NCBI RefSeq assembly: GCF_038592905.1
Contig: NZ_CP151943.1
Location: 1,173,501-1,237,500, forward strand
DNA length: 64,000 nucleotides
Reading direction: 5' to 3'
Source: Neobacillus sp. FSL H8-0543
GTDB taxonomy: Bacteria > Bacillota > Bacilli > Bacillales > Cytobacillaceae
How positions within the stretch are numbered: position 1 is the stretch's first letter; each line of letters starts with the position of its first letter. A program made the translations under genes and the position numbers. The notes beneath the pieces are model-generated. The model worked only from the letters and a program-made list of their open reading frames with translations. It had not been told where the DNA came from and did not search any database. Below, in pieces: positions 46,494 to 57,263 of this stretch.

Positions 46494-47300
46494 TTATTTC
46501 AACAAAAAGTCACTTACTATTGTACCAAACTTTTCTAAATCTTCCACATGAATTGCATGTCCAGATTCATGAAAAATAATTAATGAAGCTTTTCTACTAT
46601 TAATCTTTATTTTTTCAGCGATCCTGCAGAACTTTTTATCCTTTTCTCCTGCTAGCACCAATATATCACAACTTAATTTATCCAGGTCCTCCCACCATGA
46701 GGGCTGGGAGCCTGTCCCCATTCCCAGCAGACTATTTGCTAGCCCCTCTGGAGAATTCGCAAGTCTTTGTTTTCTAATCGTTTCCTTAACACTGTCGGAA
46801 AGGGCATTCATCGTCGAAAACAGCGGGATGTTTTCCCAATAATCCACAAACGATAGTATGCCCTGCTCATTTATTAATTTTGCAAGGTCAGCATCCTTGT
46901 TACGGCGTTCTTGCCGTTCTTCCTCAGTTGGAAGCCCAGGTGAAGCACTTTCTAAGATTAACTTTCGTACTCTCTCAGGGTATAGGAGAGCAAAGGTAAG
47001 CGCAAGCCTCCCACCCATAGAGTAGCCGAGAATATCAACCTGCTTCACTCCCAGTTGATCAAGAATATTCACCATATCTGCTGCCACAGCGTCAATTTGG
47101 TAACGGTTCAAATCATCAGGTGCATCTGTATTACCATGTCCAATTATGTCTGGAATAATTAACCTAGAATGCTGCCCCCAAACATGGCGATAAGGTCCCC
47201 AAGTGGAACCATCTCCAGTAAACCCATGGAGGAGTAATAGCGGGAATCCCTCACCGCACATTTCGACATGATAATGAATTCCGTCAACCATTACCTTCAC
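46494..47300 (-). CDS. menH: SHCHC synthase
   Basis: A 268-residue alpha/beta hydrolase with nucleophile elbow ILGYSMGGRLAL, HGFTGDGSTW near the N-terminus and the catalytic His in HESGHAIHVED. It removes pyruvate from SEPHCHC. The GTG start at 47300 overlaps the menD stop in GTGA, so translation is coupled. Confidence 0.92.
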   Translation of the reverse strand: MKVMVDGIHYHVEMCGEGFPLLLLHGFTGDGSTWGPYRHVWGQHSRLIIPDIIGHGNTDAPDDLNRYQIDAVAADMVNILDQLGVKQVDILGYSMGGRLALTFALLYPERVRKLILESASPGLPTEEERQERRNKDADLAKLINEQGILSFVDYWENIPLFSTMNALSDSVKETIRKQRLANSPEGLANSLLGMGTGSQPSWWEDLDKLSCDILVLAGEKDKKFCRIAEKIKINSRKASLIIFHESGHAIHVEDLEKFGTIVSDFLLK

Positions 47301-49048
47301 GAATACTCACCTTTGACATAAATTGATATTTCCTGGGAAACAGAACGCCAAAATTCGCGGTGCTCAGCAGTATTTCTATCTCTGTTTGTCATTATTTCAT
47401 ATACATTTATCCCTTTAGCTTCACTAGATTTATTCATCATCTCACTAAAATGATCCCAATCAGCCATTTTCATAAAGCTACCATTAAACATCCGAACTGC
47501 ATGTTCAAATTCAATGTTTAGCGGTGTACCAAAAAGAAGTTCGAAATTTTTCGGATGCTCTGATTGAGGAAGGAAGGAAAATATACCTCCTCCATTATTA
47601 TTTATAAGAATAATATGAATATCAATTTCGTAAAGCTTTGCTGCTATTAGACCATTTAGATCATGGAAAAAGGTTAGGTCTCCTAATACCAAATATAAAG
47701 GCTTAGAATATAAGGCAGCACCCAAGGCAGTGGAAACTGTTCCGTCGATACCGTTTGCGCCTCTATTTGCAATTACTTTTATCGATTTATTATTATTGAG
47801 AAAAAAACTATCAATGTCTCTTATCGGCATACTATTTCCAACAAAAAGGGTTGCCCCTTCGGGAAGCATATCAGCCAATTGATAAAACAATCCGCTTTCA
47901 CTTAGTTCAGATCGGTCCTTTATACCTATCATATTTTCTTTCGTAAGATTGTTAACTTCCTTCCATTTTTTCAAGAAATCTGTCGACGGATTAACCTCTG
48001 TGAAGTCTAAGAGTTTTTCACAGAAGAGAGTCTCATTACAGAAAATCATCTCTGTTGACATTGCCCCTGGATCACGCCAGCCACCCGCTCCATCGATAAC
48101 AAATTGATTTACTTGGTGGTTTTCCTTCAAAAATATAGTTAACGCCTTCGATACAGGCATCGCCCCGAACCGCAATATAACCTCAGGTCGTAGCGTTCTT
48201 TTCGCATCTTCATTTCTTAAAAATGTATCATATGCTTCAATGACATTTTCAAGGTTATGCTTACCACTTCTAAGCTGTGACAACGGATCTGCTAAAATCG
48301 GGAAGTTCAATCTATCTGATAGTTGGGTTACTGCTGCAGCAAATCTCTCATCAGCAATATTTCCGCAAACAATAATCCCCTTTGAATAACCTTTTAACAT
48401 TCGTGCAATTTCTTCCAATTGCTCATCGTTAATTGTTAGCTCACCATTACGAACTTGAACATATCCCATTGGACGTTCGTCTAATCTGAATAAATCCTCA
48501 TCAATTTTTGGAATCAGCGGTTCTCGGAACGGAAAGTTCAAATGAACGGGGCCTGCAGGTGCCTGGCAGGCAATTGCGGCTGCACGAGCACATACAGTCC
48601 GAGCATACCTTATGACTTCATTATTTTTTTCTGGCAGAGCCATTTCTGCAAACCATTTTACATGCTGGCCGTATAGATGAATTTGGTCAATAGCCTGTGG
48701 TGCCCCAACTTCTCTAAGCTCATGCGGACGATCCGCTGTTAATACGATTAGCGGTACACGGGAATAGCGCGCCTCGACGATTGCAGGAAAGTAATTTGCG
48801 GCTGCAGTACCAGAGGTACAAAGTATTGCAACTGCTCTGTTCGTAATCTTTGCTATTCCTAATGCAAAAAAGGCTGCCGAACGTTCGTCCACATGAATAT
48901 GAACTTTCAACTTCGGATGTTCCGCCATCACCATAGCCATTGGTGTCGACCTTGAACCTGGGCTAACAACTACATCGGTAACCCCGGTATTAACTAGCTC
49001 TGCCACAAAGGCAGCTATATAGGCAGTTAATGAATCTTGATGGTTCAT
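47297..49048 (-). CDS. menD: SEPHCHC synthase
   Basis: A 583-residue thiamine-diphosphate enzyme. The catalytic Glu is in VHVDERSAAFFALG, and the TPP/metal-binding motif is VLGDLTFFHDLNGL-n-IILINNNGGGIFSFLPQ. It joins isochorismate and 2-oxoglutarate. The ATG at 49048 lies eight bases after GGAGG; a TTG upstream would overlap that site. It starts one base after the menF stop. Confidence 0.95.
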   Translation of the reverse strand: MNHQDSLTAYIAAFVAELVNTGVTDVVVSPGSRSTPMAMVMAEHPKLKVHIHVDERSAAFFALGIAKITNRAVAILCTSGTAAANYFPAIVEARYSRVPLIVLTADRPHELREVGAPQAIDQIHLYGQHVKWFAEMALPEKNNEVIRYARTVCARAAAIACQAPAGPVHLNFPFREPLIPKIDEDLFRLDERPMGYVQVRNGELTINDEQLEEIARMLKGYSKGIIVCGNIADERFAAAVTQLSDRLNFPILADPLSQLRSGKHNLENVIEAYDTFLRNEDAKRTLRPEVILRFGAMPVSKALTIFLKENHQVNQFVIDGAGGWRDPGAMSTEMIFCNETLFCEKLLDFTEVNPSTDFLKKWKEVNNLTKENMIGIKDRSELSESGLFYQLADMLPEGATLFVGNSMPIRDIDSFFLNNNKSIKVIANRGANGIDGTVSTALGAALYSKPLYLVLGDLTFFHDLNGLIAAKLYEIDIHIILINNNGGGIFSFLPQSEHPKNFELLFGTPLNIEFEHAVRMFNGSFMKMADWDHFSEMMNKSSEAKGINVYEIMTNRDRNTAEHREFWRSVSQEISIYVKGEYS

Positions 49049-49049
49049 T

Positions 49050-50450
49050 TCAATTTCCTCCAAGCGCTCGAAGCATTGGTCTAAACTTTAAGCGTGTTTC
49101 CTGATATTCACTTTCAGAATCAGAATCTGCAACCACACCACAACCAGCAAACAAGGAAGCTTCTTTCCCCTGGATTAAACCAGAACGAATCGAGACAGCA
49201 AATTCTCCATTTGCGCGGTAATCAGCCCATCCAAGTGGGGCAGCATAAAATCCGCGCTCTAGTTCTTCCACTTCTCTAATTTTCTCAACGGCTTCTTGTT
49301 TTGGCAGACCGCCAAGAGCTGGTGTGGGATGAAGCCTCTCAACTAATAATAACAAGGAAGCATCTTCATGGCATTTACCGATCACTGGTGTATAAAGGTG
49401 CTGAATATCCCTAATTTTCATTAGTTGAGGCTTTTCAGGCAGGATGATTTCCTTGCACGACTCTTCTAAAGCTTCCTTAATCATTTCCACAACAAATCCG
49501 TGCTCGATAAGGTTTTTTTTATCATTTAATAATTTTTCTCCTAATACCCGGTCCTCTTCCTCTGACTTCCCCCGTGGTATTGAACCTGCCAAGCATGTGG
49601 AGTACACTTTGTTTGCCTGTTTTTTCACAAGCCTCTCCGGCGTGGCACCCACAAAGCAATCTCCATTGGATTCAAATACAAAAATAAAGCTTTCTCGCTG
49701 CTGTCTATAGAGATTTGCCAGAACCCCTTCTGCCATAACATGGTGATCAAAGGACAATCGCAATTCACGGGCAAGGACTACCTTTTTCAATGGTCCTTCC
49801 TTTACGTCACTAACCACTTCTTCAACCGACTTTTTCCACTTATCTGGAGATATTTCCTTAATATCAAGGAGATTCGCAGCTCTGACCTCATAGTTTTCTT
49901 TAAGAGAACTTAACAACTGAGATCTCTCTGCAATCACTTTTTCAAATAGGGTAATATCATCATTTGGTGTACAAACGATATTAGTCGTTAAAAAGGTCTG
50001 ATTCTCGAAGACGGTTAACATATATTTGGGAATATGGAATAATGAATCTGCATATTTTGACCAAAGCTCTGTTTTCTTCTTACTTGGGTCAAAAGAAAAT
50101 CCGCCAAACATCACAGGGCCCAAACCGTTTTCAGGATAAGGATTAAAAACAAAACTGTCCCTTAAAAACTTTTTCCATTCATCCTCAACATGAAAAAAGC
50201 GGTCAGTAGCCTGATCCGACTGAATTTGTTTTGATATACCAAGCCCCACTAGTACAATTGATTCTTTCGGGTCTTTCCAATAAAAGCGTTCCCCCAGAAA
50301 GCTTTCTCTTCCACTATTGAAAAAAGCTAACGGATTAATCGAGTCCACATTATGAACTTCACTAATTAAAATAGGACGTCCAAGTTTTTGTGAACGATTA
50401 ACAGCCAAAAGACCTCGTTCCTTTAATTCCATTTCCTGAATGGTAACCAA
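49050..50450 (-). CDS. menF: Isochorismate synthase
   Basis: A 466-residue chorismate-utilising enzyme. Conserved C-terminal blocks include VFESNGDCFVGATPERLV, CLAGSIPRGKSEEED, HLYTPVIGK, LHPTPALGGLPK and RGFYAAPLGW. It is the first committed step to menaquinone here. The start is a TTG at 50450, seven to eight bases after GGAGG; the longer frame to 50492 has no site. Confidence 0.93.
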   Translation of the reverse strand: MVTIQEMELKERGLLAVNRSQKLGRPILISEVHNVDSINPLAFFNSGRESFLGERFYWKDPKESIVLVGLGISKQIQSDQATDRFFHVEDEWKKFLRDSFVFNPYPENGLGPVMFGGFSFDPSKKKTELWSKYADSLFHIPKYMLTVFENQTFLTTNIVCTPNDDITLFEKVIAERSQLLSSLKENYEVRAANLLDIKEISPDKWKKSVEEVVSDVKEGPLKKVVLARELRLSFDHHVMAEGVLANLYRQQRESFIFVFESNGDCFVGATPERLVKKQANKVYSTCLAGSIPRGKSEEEDRVLGEKLLNDKKNLIEHGFVVEMIKEALEESCKEIILPEKPQLMKIRDIQHLYTPVIGKCHEDASLLLLVERLHPTPALGGLPKQEAVEKIREVEELERGFYAAPLGWADYRANGEFAVSIRSGLIQGKEASLFAGCGVVADSDSESEYQETRLKFRPMLRALGGN

Positions 50451-50693
50451 AAAAATCCCTCCAAAACAGCCATATGACTGCAATCCATTCATTTTACAGC
50501 TTAATTTAAGATACTACACTAATTGTAAAGAAGTAAATTATACTTGTCACTACCTAAGCTCATTCATTCTATATTATATATCAAAAGTTTTGTGTCAGGT
50601 TGTTTTCAATTTATTCGTTAATTACATTTTCCCTCGATTAATAACATTATAGTCATACAGGAATTATCTACTAAATCGGCTAGTAAATATCCA

Positions 50694-50722
50694 TTGACAC
50701 TACTCGGCAGATTCCATACACT
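50694..50722 (+). promoter_or_regulatory. Sigma-A promoter of menA
   Basis: A perfect -35 TTGACA (50694-50699), 17 bases, then -10 TACACT (50717-50722). It directs transcription into menA about 90 bases downstream. Confidence 0.7.
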
Positions 50723-50809
50723 TAGGTTTGGAAAGAATCTTTGTCCAAGTACAATCTAAATATACAAACTATAAAAAATGACTACTTTTTAAAGGGAGAG
50801 AACTCAAGA

Positions 50810-51745
50810 ATGCAGACAAATTTACAGCATAGTTCAAAACCTGCTGTTGAGTCAAACCGTGGTTTCCAGGTTTGGTGGCAAATGACTCGTCCACATACAT
50901 TAACCGCATCTTTTGTTCCTGTATTACTCGGAACAGCACTGGCACTTCAGTTTGGAAAAACACATCTTGGACTATTTATAGCGATGTTACTTGCTAGCCT
51001 ATTAATCCAAGCGGCAACAAATATGTTTAATGAGTATTATGATTTTAAGCGCGGCTTGGATAACGAGCATTCAGTTGGGATTGGCGGTACAATCGTCCGC
51101 GATGGCATGAAGCCAAAAACAGTGATGAAAATTGCCTTAAGCTTATATGGAATTTCATTGCTATTGGGCATTTATATCTGCATGAGTAGCAGTTGGATGT
51201 TGGCATTAGTTGGCCTTATTTGTATGGCATTTGGTTACTTATATAGCGGCGGTCCTTTACCGATTGCTTATACACCATTTGGTGAATTATTTTCTGGATT
51301 CTTCATGGGCATGCTAATTACCCTAATCACCTTTTTCATTCAAACTGGAACTGTTACAACTACTAGTATTCTTGTTTCTATTCCGATTTTCATCCTAGTG
51401 GGAGCGATTAATTTTTCGAATAATATTCGCGACCTTGATGGTGATAAGGAGAATGGGCGTAAAACACTTGCTATTCTTTTAGGCAAACAGAAGGCAGTTT
51501 ATTTGCTAGCGATCATGTTCATTGTATCTTATCTTTGGGTTATCGGTCTCATTATTTATGCGGTGACACCAATTTGGAGTGCTCTCGTCGTTCTAAGTGC
51601 ACCAAAGGCAATTAAAGCAATCAAAGCCTTTTTTGCAGGAACCACACAGCTTCAAATGGCTCCAGCAATGAAGGCTACTGCACAAACAAACACGATTTTC
51701 GGCTTTTTACTCGCGATTGGTGTTTTTATTGGCTACTTTATATAA
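50810..51745 (+). CDS. menA: 1,4-Dihydroxy-2-naphthoate polyprenyltransferase
   Basis: A 311-residue UbiA-family membrane prenyltransferase with about nine helices. The first Asp-rich motif appears as NMFNEYYDFKRGLD and the second as NNIRDLDGDKENGRKT. It attaches the isoprenoid tail to DHNA at the membrane. The ATG at 50810 follows AAAGGGAGAG; the frame extends upstream to 50741 without a site. It is divergent from menF. In B. subtilis menA is not in the men cluster. Confidence 0.93.
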   Translation: MQTNLQHSSKPAVESNRGFQVWWQMTRPHTLTASFVPVLLGTALALQFGKTHLGLFIAMLLASLLIQAATNMFNEYYDFKRGLDNEHSVGIGGTIVRDGMKPKTVMKIALSLYGISLLLGIYICMSSSWMLALVGLICMAFGYLYSGGPLPIAYTPFGELFSGFFMGMLITLITFFIQTGTVTTTSILVSIPIFILVGAINFSNNIRDLDGDKENGRKTLAILLGKQKAVYLLAIMFIVSYLWVIGLIIYAVTPIWSALVVLSAPKAIKAIKAFFAGTTQLQMAPAMKATAQTNTIFGFLLAIGVFIGYFI

Positions 51746-51778
51746 AAAACTTCTGCCGTTTTGGCAGAAGTTTTTTAT
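51745..51778 (+). terminator. Terminator of menA
   Basis: AAAACTTCTGCC-n5-GGCAGAAGTTTT followed by further T residues. Confidence 0.94.
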
Positions 51779-51783
51779 ATATA

Positions 51784-51967
51784 GGCTGTAATAAAGGTCA
51801 TATGGTGATTATAAAACTTGTTGATTGGAGCGGAAGGCACGAGACTCCTGCGGGAGTACGGGGCTGGGGAGACTCCGCAGGCGCTTTAGCGCCAAGGAGG
51901 CTCCCCGGCACGCCCGCGGAAAGCGAAGTGCCTGGAGCTCCAATCAACAGGCAAGTTTAACTAAGCC
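51784..51967 (-). repeat. MITE-like dispersed element, copy 4 (inverted)
   Basis: 184 bp with ends GGCTGTAATAAAG on the left and GTTTAACTAAGCC on the right. The core, TTGTTGATTGGAGC to GCTCCAATCAACAGG, is in the opposite orientation to copies 1-3. It contains GGCGCTTTAGCGCC. It fills the gap between menA and glgP. Confidence 0.9.
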
Positions 51968-51969
51968 TA

Positions 51970-54363
51970 TTATACAGGCTTGATCCCCCAAATTTGATCG
52001 GCGTATTCCTTAATGGTTCGGTCACTTGAAAAATAACCAGCATGGGCGATATTTATTAGGCACTTTCTTTGCCAAACCTGTTGATCCTTAAAGGTTACTC
52101 CAATCGTTTTTTGAATATCAGCATATGGCGCAAAATCCTTAAGAACGAAGTATTGATCGTTCTCCTCAAGCAAGGAATCAAAAATAGGTTCGAATTCATT
52201 GTACACACCTGGGAAAAAGCCATTTACTAGTTGGTCTACTGCCTGCCGGATACGGCTATCATGATGATAATATTCTTTCGATTGATAGCCTCCATGCTGT
52301 GAATAATGGAGAACTTCGTCTGCAGTAAGTCCATATGTAAAGATATTGGCATCACCGACTAATTCATGAATCTCAATATTGGCACCGTCTAAGGTACCTA
52401 CTGTTAAGGCACCATTAATCATAAATTTCATATTTCCAGTACCGGACGCCTCTTTACTGGCGGTGGAAATTTGTTCACTTAAGTCAGCTGCAGGGAACAC
52501 CTTTTCTGCAAGAGACACACGATAATTTTCGAGAAAGATTACCTTCATTTTCTCTCCGATAACTGGATCATTATTTACCTTTTCAGCAACTGTATTAATA
52601 AGTTTAATTATTTTTTTGGCGTAATAATAACCAGGAGACGCTTTTGCTCCAAAAATGAAAACTCGAGGAACCATAGAGAAACTTGAATCTTCTTTAATCC
52701 AGTTATAGAGATACATAATGTGCAATACCTTTAGCAGCTGTCTTTTATAGGCATGAAGCCGTTTAACTTGAATATCAAATATCGCACTTGGGTCGACGAT
52801 GACCCCGTTTTTACTTTGAATGATTGTGGCAAGTCTTTGCTTGTTTTCATTTTTTATTTTCAAGAGCTGCTTTAGAAATGAAGGATCATTTTCATATTTA
52901 AGCAGTTGGATAAGCTCTCTTGGTGAATGGGTCCATGAAGACCCAATCGATTCTGAAATTAACGATGATAGGGGCGGGTTTGCCTTTAACAACCAGCGGC
53001 GATGGGCGATTCCATTGGTTTTATTATTAAATTTTTCTGGAAAAAGCTGATAAAACTCCTTCATCTCACGTTTCTTAAGAATTTCAGTATGAAGCTTTGC
53101 CACCCCATTAACACTGAAACTTCCGACTATAGCCAAATGAGCCATTCTTACAAAACCATCACCGATAATTGCTAACTTTCCTATTCGTTCCCATTCACCT
53201 GTATACTGTTCCCATAGCTCTCTGCAAAATCGCTCATTAATTTCTTCAACAATCATATAAATCCTCGGTAACAAAGGCTGGAAAATCCTAATCGGCCATT
53301 TTTCCAATGCTTCTGACAATGTCGTATGATTGGTATATGAAATCGTATGATTGGTTATTTCCCATGCTTGTTCCCAAGCAAAGCCTTCCTCATCAACTAG
53401 AATTCTCATTAACTCTGGAATAGCCAATACTGGGTGGGTATCGTTAATATGGATACATACATGTTGATGGAAATCTTTTAAATCTCCATGTTGTTTGCGA
53501 TACAATCGAATAATCGACTGAATACTAGCTGATACCAAAAAATATTGTTGCTTCAGCCGTAAGATTTTCCCTTCATCATGGGTATCATCGGGATATAAAA
53601 GCTCTGAAACGGATTCGGTTTCCCTTTTATATTTTAATATATCTGCATGAACAGGGAATTGCGATGGATCAGCATTCCAAAGTCTTAATGTATTAATTGT
53701 CCCGGTATTATAACCAATGACAGGCATGTCGTGAGGTACCGCCGTTACCGTTTCTGCATTCAAATGTTGAAAGACAAGACGGCCGTTATCGACCCTTCCT
53801 TCAACCTTCCCCCAAAAAGGTATTTTCACAGCCAAGTCCACTTTACGGATTTCCCAGACATTCCCGCTTCTTAGCCATTGCTCTGGGAGCTCAACTTGGT
53901 AGCCATCAACAATTTTCTGCTCAAATAGGCCATGTTTGTAGCGAATTCCATGTCCGTGCCCTGGAAGATTAAGCGTTGCAAGTGAATCCAGAAAACAGGC
54001 GGCCAATCTTCCCAAGCCGCCATTTCCTAAACCAGCATCTGCCTCTAATTCCTCAAGTTCACTTAAATCTATTCCAAGTTCTTGAAGTCCCTCTTGGACC
54101 GTTTCCTCAATACCTAAATTAATTAAGTTCTGCCTTAGAAGTTTACCCAGTAAAAATTCAATTGAGAGGTAATAGACTTGCTTTTCTCTTGTAGAATGAT
54201 AACGCTCATTTGTTTTAATCCAATCATTGCTTACAAATTCTCGTATCATATTTCCCAGTGTTTGATAATGGTCTCTGTCTGAACTCTCAGAAAAGCTTTT
54301 ACCGCATACCATTTCAAGTCTTTTTAAAAAGGTATTCTTAAACTCTATCGTACTAGAAAACAT
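51970..54363 (-). CDS. glgP: Glycogen phosphorylase
   Basis: A 797-residue GT35 enzyme. The PLP lysine is in the family motif [27 protein letters not shown], and [15 protein letters not shown] and [15 protein letters not shown] are also conserved. It releases glucose-1-phosphate from glycogen. The ATG at 54363 follows AAGGAGTG and overlaps the end of glgA by 11 bases; the longer frame to 54480 has no support. It is the last gene of the operon. Confidence 0.95.
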   Translation of the reverse strand: MFSSTIEFKNTFLKRLEMVCGKSFSESSDRDHYQTLGNMIREFVSNDWIKTNERYHSTREKQVYYLSIEFLLGKLLRQNLINLGIEETVQEGLQELGIDLSELEELEADAGLGNGGLGRLAACFLDSLATLNLPGHGHGIRYKHGLFEQKIVDGYQVELPEQWLRSGNVWEIRKVDLAVKIPFWGKVEGRVDNGRLVFQHLNAETVTAVPHDMPVIGYNTGTINTLRLWNADPSQFPVHADILKYKRETESVSELLYPDDTHDEGKILRLKQQYFLVSASIQSIIRLYRKQHGDLKDFHQHVCIHINDTHPVLAIPELMRILVDEEGFAWEQAWEITNHTISYTNHTTLSEALEKWPIRIFQPLLPRIYMIVEEINERFCRELWEQYTGEWERIGKLAIIGDGFVRMAHLAIVGSFSVNGVAKLHTEILKKREMKEFYQLFPEKFNNKTNGIAHRRWLLKANPPLSSLISESIGSSWTHSPRELIQLLKYENDPSFLKQLLKIKNENKQRLATIIQSKNGVIVDPSAIFDIQVKRLHAYKRQLLKVLHIMYLYNWIKEDSSFSMVPRVFIFGAKASPGYYYAKKIIKLINTVAEKVNNDPVIGEKMKVIFLENYRVSLAEKVFPAADLSEQISTASKEASGTGNMKFMINGALTVGTLDGANIEIHELVGDANIFTYGLTADEVLHYSQHGGYQSKEYYHHDSRIRQAVDQLVNGFFPGVYNEFEPIFDSLLEENDQYFVLKDFAPYADIQKTIGVTFKDQQVWQRKCLINIAHAGYFSSDRTIKEYADQIWGIKPV

Positions 54364-55801
54364 GGGTTTCACTCCTTGAGATGAGCTCTGCATATAACTG
54401 GTTATACCTAAATGCTGATTGAGCCCAGCTATTATCCTTGTCCATCGCTGTTTGAACGATTGTTCCCCAAGCCTCGTCATGATAAAAGTTTAATGCCCGT
54501 TTGATTGTATACAGCATGTCATGGGCACTAAAGTGTTTAAAAGAAAACCCGTTTCCTTCACCTGTATGTTCATTCCATGATTTTACCGTGTCATTAAGAC
54601 CGCCTGTTTCTCTAACAATTGGAACAGCACCATATTTCATCGCAATCAATTGACCAAGACCACAAGGCTCAAAGCGGGAAGGCATTAAAAACAAATCAGC
54701 ACCAGCATACAGTTTATGAGCAAGACTCTCATTAAAACCGATGTGTACCTTTAATTTTTCAGGGTAAATACTTGCTGCCTGCCGCAAGTATTCTTCGTAC
54801 TCATAATCTCCAGTTCCGAGGACGATAAGCTGCAAATCCTCCTGTAAAATTTCTCTAAGGATACTTTTTACGAGATCCAGACCTTTTTGTTTAGTAAGTC
54901 TAGTAATCATCACCATTAACGGTGTTTCAGAGCTTTGCGGCAGCCCAAAATATTTTTGGACCTCACTTTTGTTTACAGATTTTTTTGCAGAGTCTTTTGT
55001 CGTATAGGTTTGATAAATGAGCGGGTCATTGGCTGGATTATAAAATTCTTCATCAATCCCATTCAAGATTCCAAACAAATCCTCTTCTCTTGTTTTTAAA
55101 AGACCTTCCAGTTTTTCACCATATTCGACACTTTGTATTTCCTGTTTATAGGTTGGGCTGACAGTTGTAATTTTGTCGGCTGCTACAAGTGCCCCTTTCA
55201 TAAAGTTAATATTTCCGAAAAACTCTAAATGCTCAGGGTGAAATAACTTAAAATCTAACCCCAACAAGTCTCCTAATGTTTCTTTTGGAAAAACCCCTTG
55301 GAATTGCAGGTTATGAATGGTAAAAACAGTACGAATGAGACCATATCCTTTGCGCTTGTAATATTCCATCCTTAGCAGAAATGGAATCATTGCCGTATGC
55401 CAATCATGGCAATGCAAAACATCCGGATAAAAGTCGAGATGCGCTAAGGCTTCCAAAACAGCCCGATTGAAATACGCAAACCGTTCTCCATCATCAAAAT
55501 ATCCATAAAGCCCATCCCGCTTAAAGTAGTACTCATTATCGATAAAATAATAAGTAACATCTTTATAGCTGAGTTCTTCAATTCCACAATATTGATTTCT
55601 CCAGCCGACTGGAACGGTAAATTCCTTTATCTTTTTCATTTTACTTTTATGGCTCTCGGCAATCGTTCCATATTTGGGGAGCATGACCCTGACATCAGTA
55701 CCAAGACTTTTCAGTTCTTTAGGAAGGGACCCTGCTACATCTGCAAGCCCCCCGGATTTAGCAAACGGTCCGCACTCGGATACAGCAAATAATACTTTCA
55801 C
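54353..55801 (-). CDS. glgA: Glycogen synthase (ADP-glucose)
   Basis: A 482-residue GT5 glycosyltransferase. The N-terminal ADP-glucose-binding motif is [18 protein letters not shown]. The C-terminal half has [15 protein letters not shown] and [29 protein letters not shown], with the catalytic Glu. It extends alpha-1,4 chains. It overlaps glgD by four bases. Confidence 0.96.
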   Translation of the reverse strand: MKVLFAVSECGPFAKSGGLADVAGSLPKELKSLGTDVRVMLPKYGTIAESHKSKMKKIKEFTVPVGWRNQYCGIEELSYKDVTYYFIDNEYYFKRDGLYGYFDDGERFAYFNRAVLEALAHLDFYPDVLHCHDWHTAMIPFLLRMEYYKRKGYGLIRTVFTIHNLQFQGVFPKETLGDLLGLDFKLFHPEHLEFFGNINFMKGALVAADKITTVSPTYKQEIQSVEYGEKLEGLLKTREEDLFGILNGIDEEFYNPANDPLIYQTYTTKDSAKKSVNKSEVQKYFGLPQSSETPLMVMITRLTKQKGLDLVKSILREILQEDLQLIVLGTGDYEYEEYLRQAASIYPEKLKVHIGFNESLAHKLYAGADLFLMPSRFEPCGLGQLIAMKYGAVPIVRETGGLNDTVKSWNEHTGEGNGFSFKHFSAHDMLYTIKRALNFYHDEAWGTIVQTAMDKDNSWAQSAFRYNQLYAELISRSETHVF

Positions 55802-56829
55802 GAGTTCATCAACGCTCCTTGTTTCGTACCTTTCCGAACAACAAATGGAGTAGCCGCTGATCCCGTCAGGATGGCTCCAGCCTCTACCTTCACATCTTTA
55901 TCTAAAATAACGGAATCCAGGTAACAATCATCTTCGATTTGGCATTTTTGCATGATGATACTATTCTTGATGACGACTCCCTTTCCAATTTTCACACCTC
56001 TGGCGATGATACTATTTTCAATACTACCACTTACTAAGCATCCATTAGCAATCATTGTATTTTTCACACTGGCCCCCTTAAAATATCGAGTGGGCGGCTC
56101 ATCTTTTACCTTAGTGATAATTGGCTGGTCTTTTAAGAATAATTGCTTCCAAACATCCGATTTCAACAAACTCATACTAGTAGAAAAATAGTTTTGGATG
56201 GAATTAATCATCATTGTATATCCTGCATATTCATAGCGGCAAATGGAGTAGAGATTTTTAAGGTCCATTACTACATCCCGCATGCATGTATATCCTGTTT
56301 CATTTCTTGTTTCAATTAATTTAATTAGTAAAGAGGTTTTGACTAAATACATCTCCATCGAAGACCCATCTTTATGATAAATTTCGGTGATATCACAATT
56401 TGAATCAATATGCCAATCTAACAGGGGTCTGAAATTCATATTAAAAACGGTATAACAATTCGTAATGATTGAATACTCCTGCGAGCTGCGATAGAAGAAG
56501 TCTATATTTGCACCAAATTGTTCAAATGAACCTATTTTATTATTATCATAATCAACAATTGGTGATGGGAAAAAGAAAAGACCATCTCGTTTTCGGTTTA
56601 AGTCCCAATTTTTCCCTGAACCAAGATGATCCATTAACGAACGGTACGTCATTTTCGGAAAGATTGCTACGCTCCGAATTCCTGAGTTCACCATATTCGA
56701 TAGAACAAAATCAATAATACGATAGCGCCCTGCAAAAGGCAGTGCTGCCAGTGAACGGTGGGTCAAAAGTTCCTCTAAATCATCATGATAAGTGGTTGCA
56801 TCTATAACACCTAATAGCTTTCTTTTCAA
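55798..56829 (-). CDS. glgD: GlgD, GlgC-like subunit of ADP-glucose pyrophosphorylase
   Basis: A 343-residue nucleotidyltransferase-fold protein with [17 protein letters not shown] and a C-terminal left-handed beta-helix. The GGKGSRL nucleotide loop of GlgC is missing, as in other GlgD proteins, which are thought to modulate GlgC. The start is a TTG at 56829 after GGGAGGGA. A 430-bp insert separates it from glgC. Confidence 0.92.
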   Translation of the reverse strand: MKRKLLGVIDATTYHDDLEELLTHRSLAALPFAGRYRIIDFVLSNMVNSGIRSVAIFPKMTYRSLMDHLGSGKNWDLNRKRDGLFFFPSPIVDYDNNKIGSFEQFGANIDFFYRSSQEYSIITNCYTVFNMNFRPLLDWHIDSNCDITEIYHKDGSSMEMYLVKTSLLIKLIETRNETGYTCMRDVVMDLKNLYSICRYEYAGYTMMINSIQNYFSTSMSLLKSDVWKQLFLKDQPIITKVKDEPPTRYFKGASVKNTMIANGCLVSGSIENSIIARGVKIGKGVVIKNSIIMQKCQIEDDCYLDSVILDKDVKVEAGAILTGSAATPFVVRKGTKQGALMNS

Positions 56830-57009
56830 TTCCGAGTCCCTCCCAAAATAAAGCCTGAGACGCCGCCTGATTTGATTAATTGGCGCCCTTAGCTAGACAG
56901 TTCCCATAGTTTTAATTGTTTTTATGAATTAATCGAGAACACCCGTTTCTTTAGAATAGGATGAATCGATTAAAATTTTACAAACACCTGTTCTTATGTT
57001 AAATATAGT

Positions 57010-57263
57010 TGTATCATCGTTCTTTGAAAACTACACATAGGAGGTTGCTACCCGAAAGGCTTGATAGCGTAAAATGTGTAAGCATCTTCGCCTCCACACT
57101 CACCGAAGTAGCGAAAACCAAGCAAAGTAGGGAGTGTTGCGAACTGGATGGACAAGACTTTCACTTTTTTAACCGTAGGGACTACGGGGTTAGCCTGCTA
57201 AGATAACTGGTGGTTACACTGGTGTTCGCAGGAATCTTGCTACTTAAGTGGCAAGTAGTTCAA
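57010..57263 (+). mobile_element. IS200/IS605-like remnant with omega-RNA-like structure, no ORF
   Basis: On the plus strand this region folds into several stems. ACACAT (about 57030) pairs with ATGTGT around GCTA-CCCGAAAGG-TAGC. CTTCG pairs with CGAAG around a loop containing ACACTC, which can pair with GAGTGT further on as a pseudoknot. CCGTAG-GGA-CTACGG follows, then TTAGC-CT-GCTAA. The end TTCGCAGGAATC, a CTTGC-ACTTAAGT-GCAAG-type hairpin and AGTTCAA looks like an IS200/IS605 right end. No TnpA, TnpB or IscB frame is present. It is antisense to the glg operon, and its last bases provide the glgC stop codon. Confidence 0.5.

Noticed and set aside
57010..57206. A 65-codon protein in the glgC-glgD gap
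   Set aside because: The frame coincides with the structured RNA-like remnant, has no ribosome site and gives no recognisable protein.
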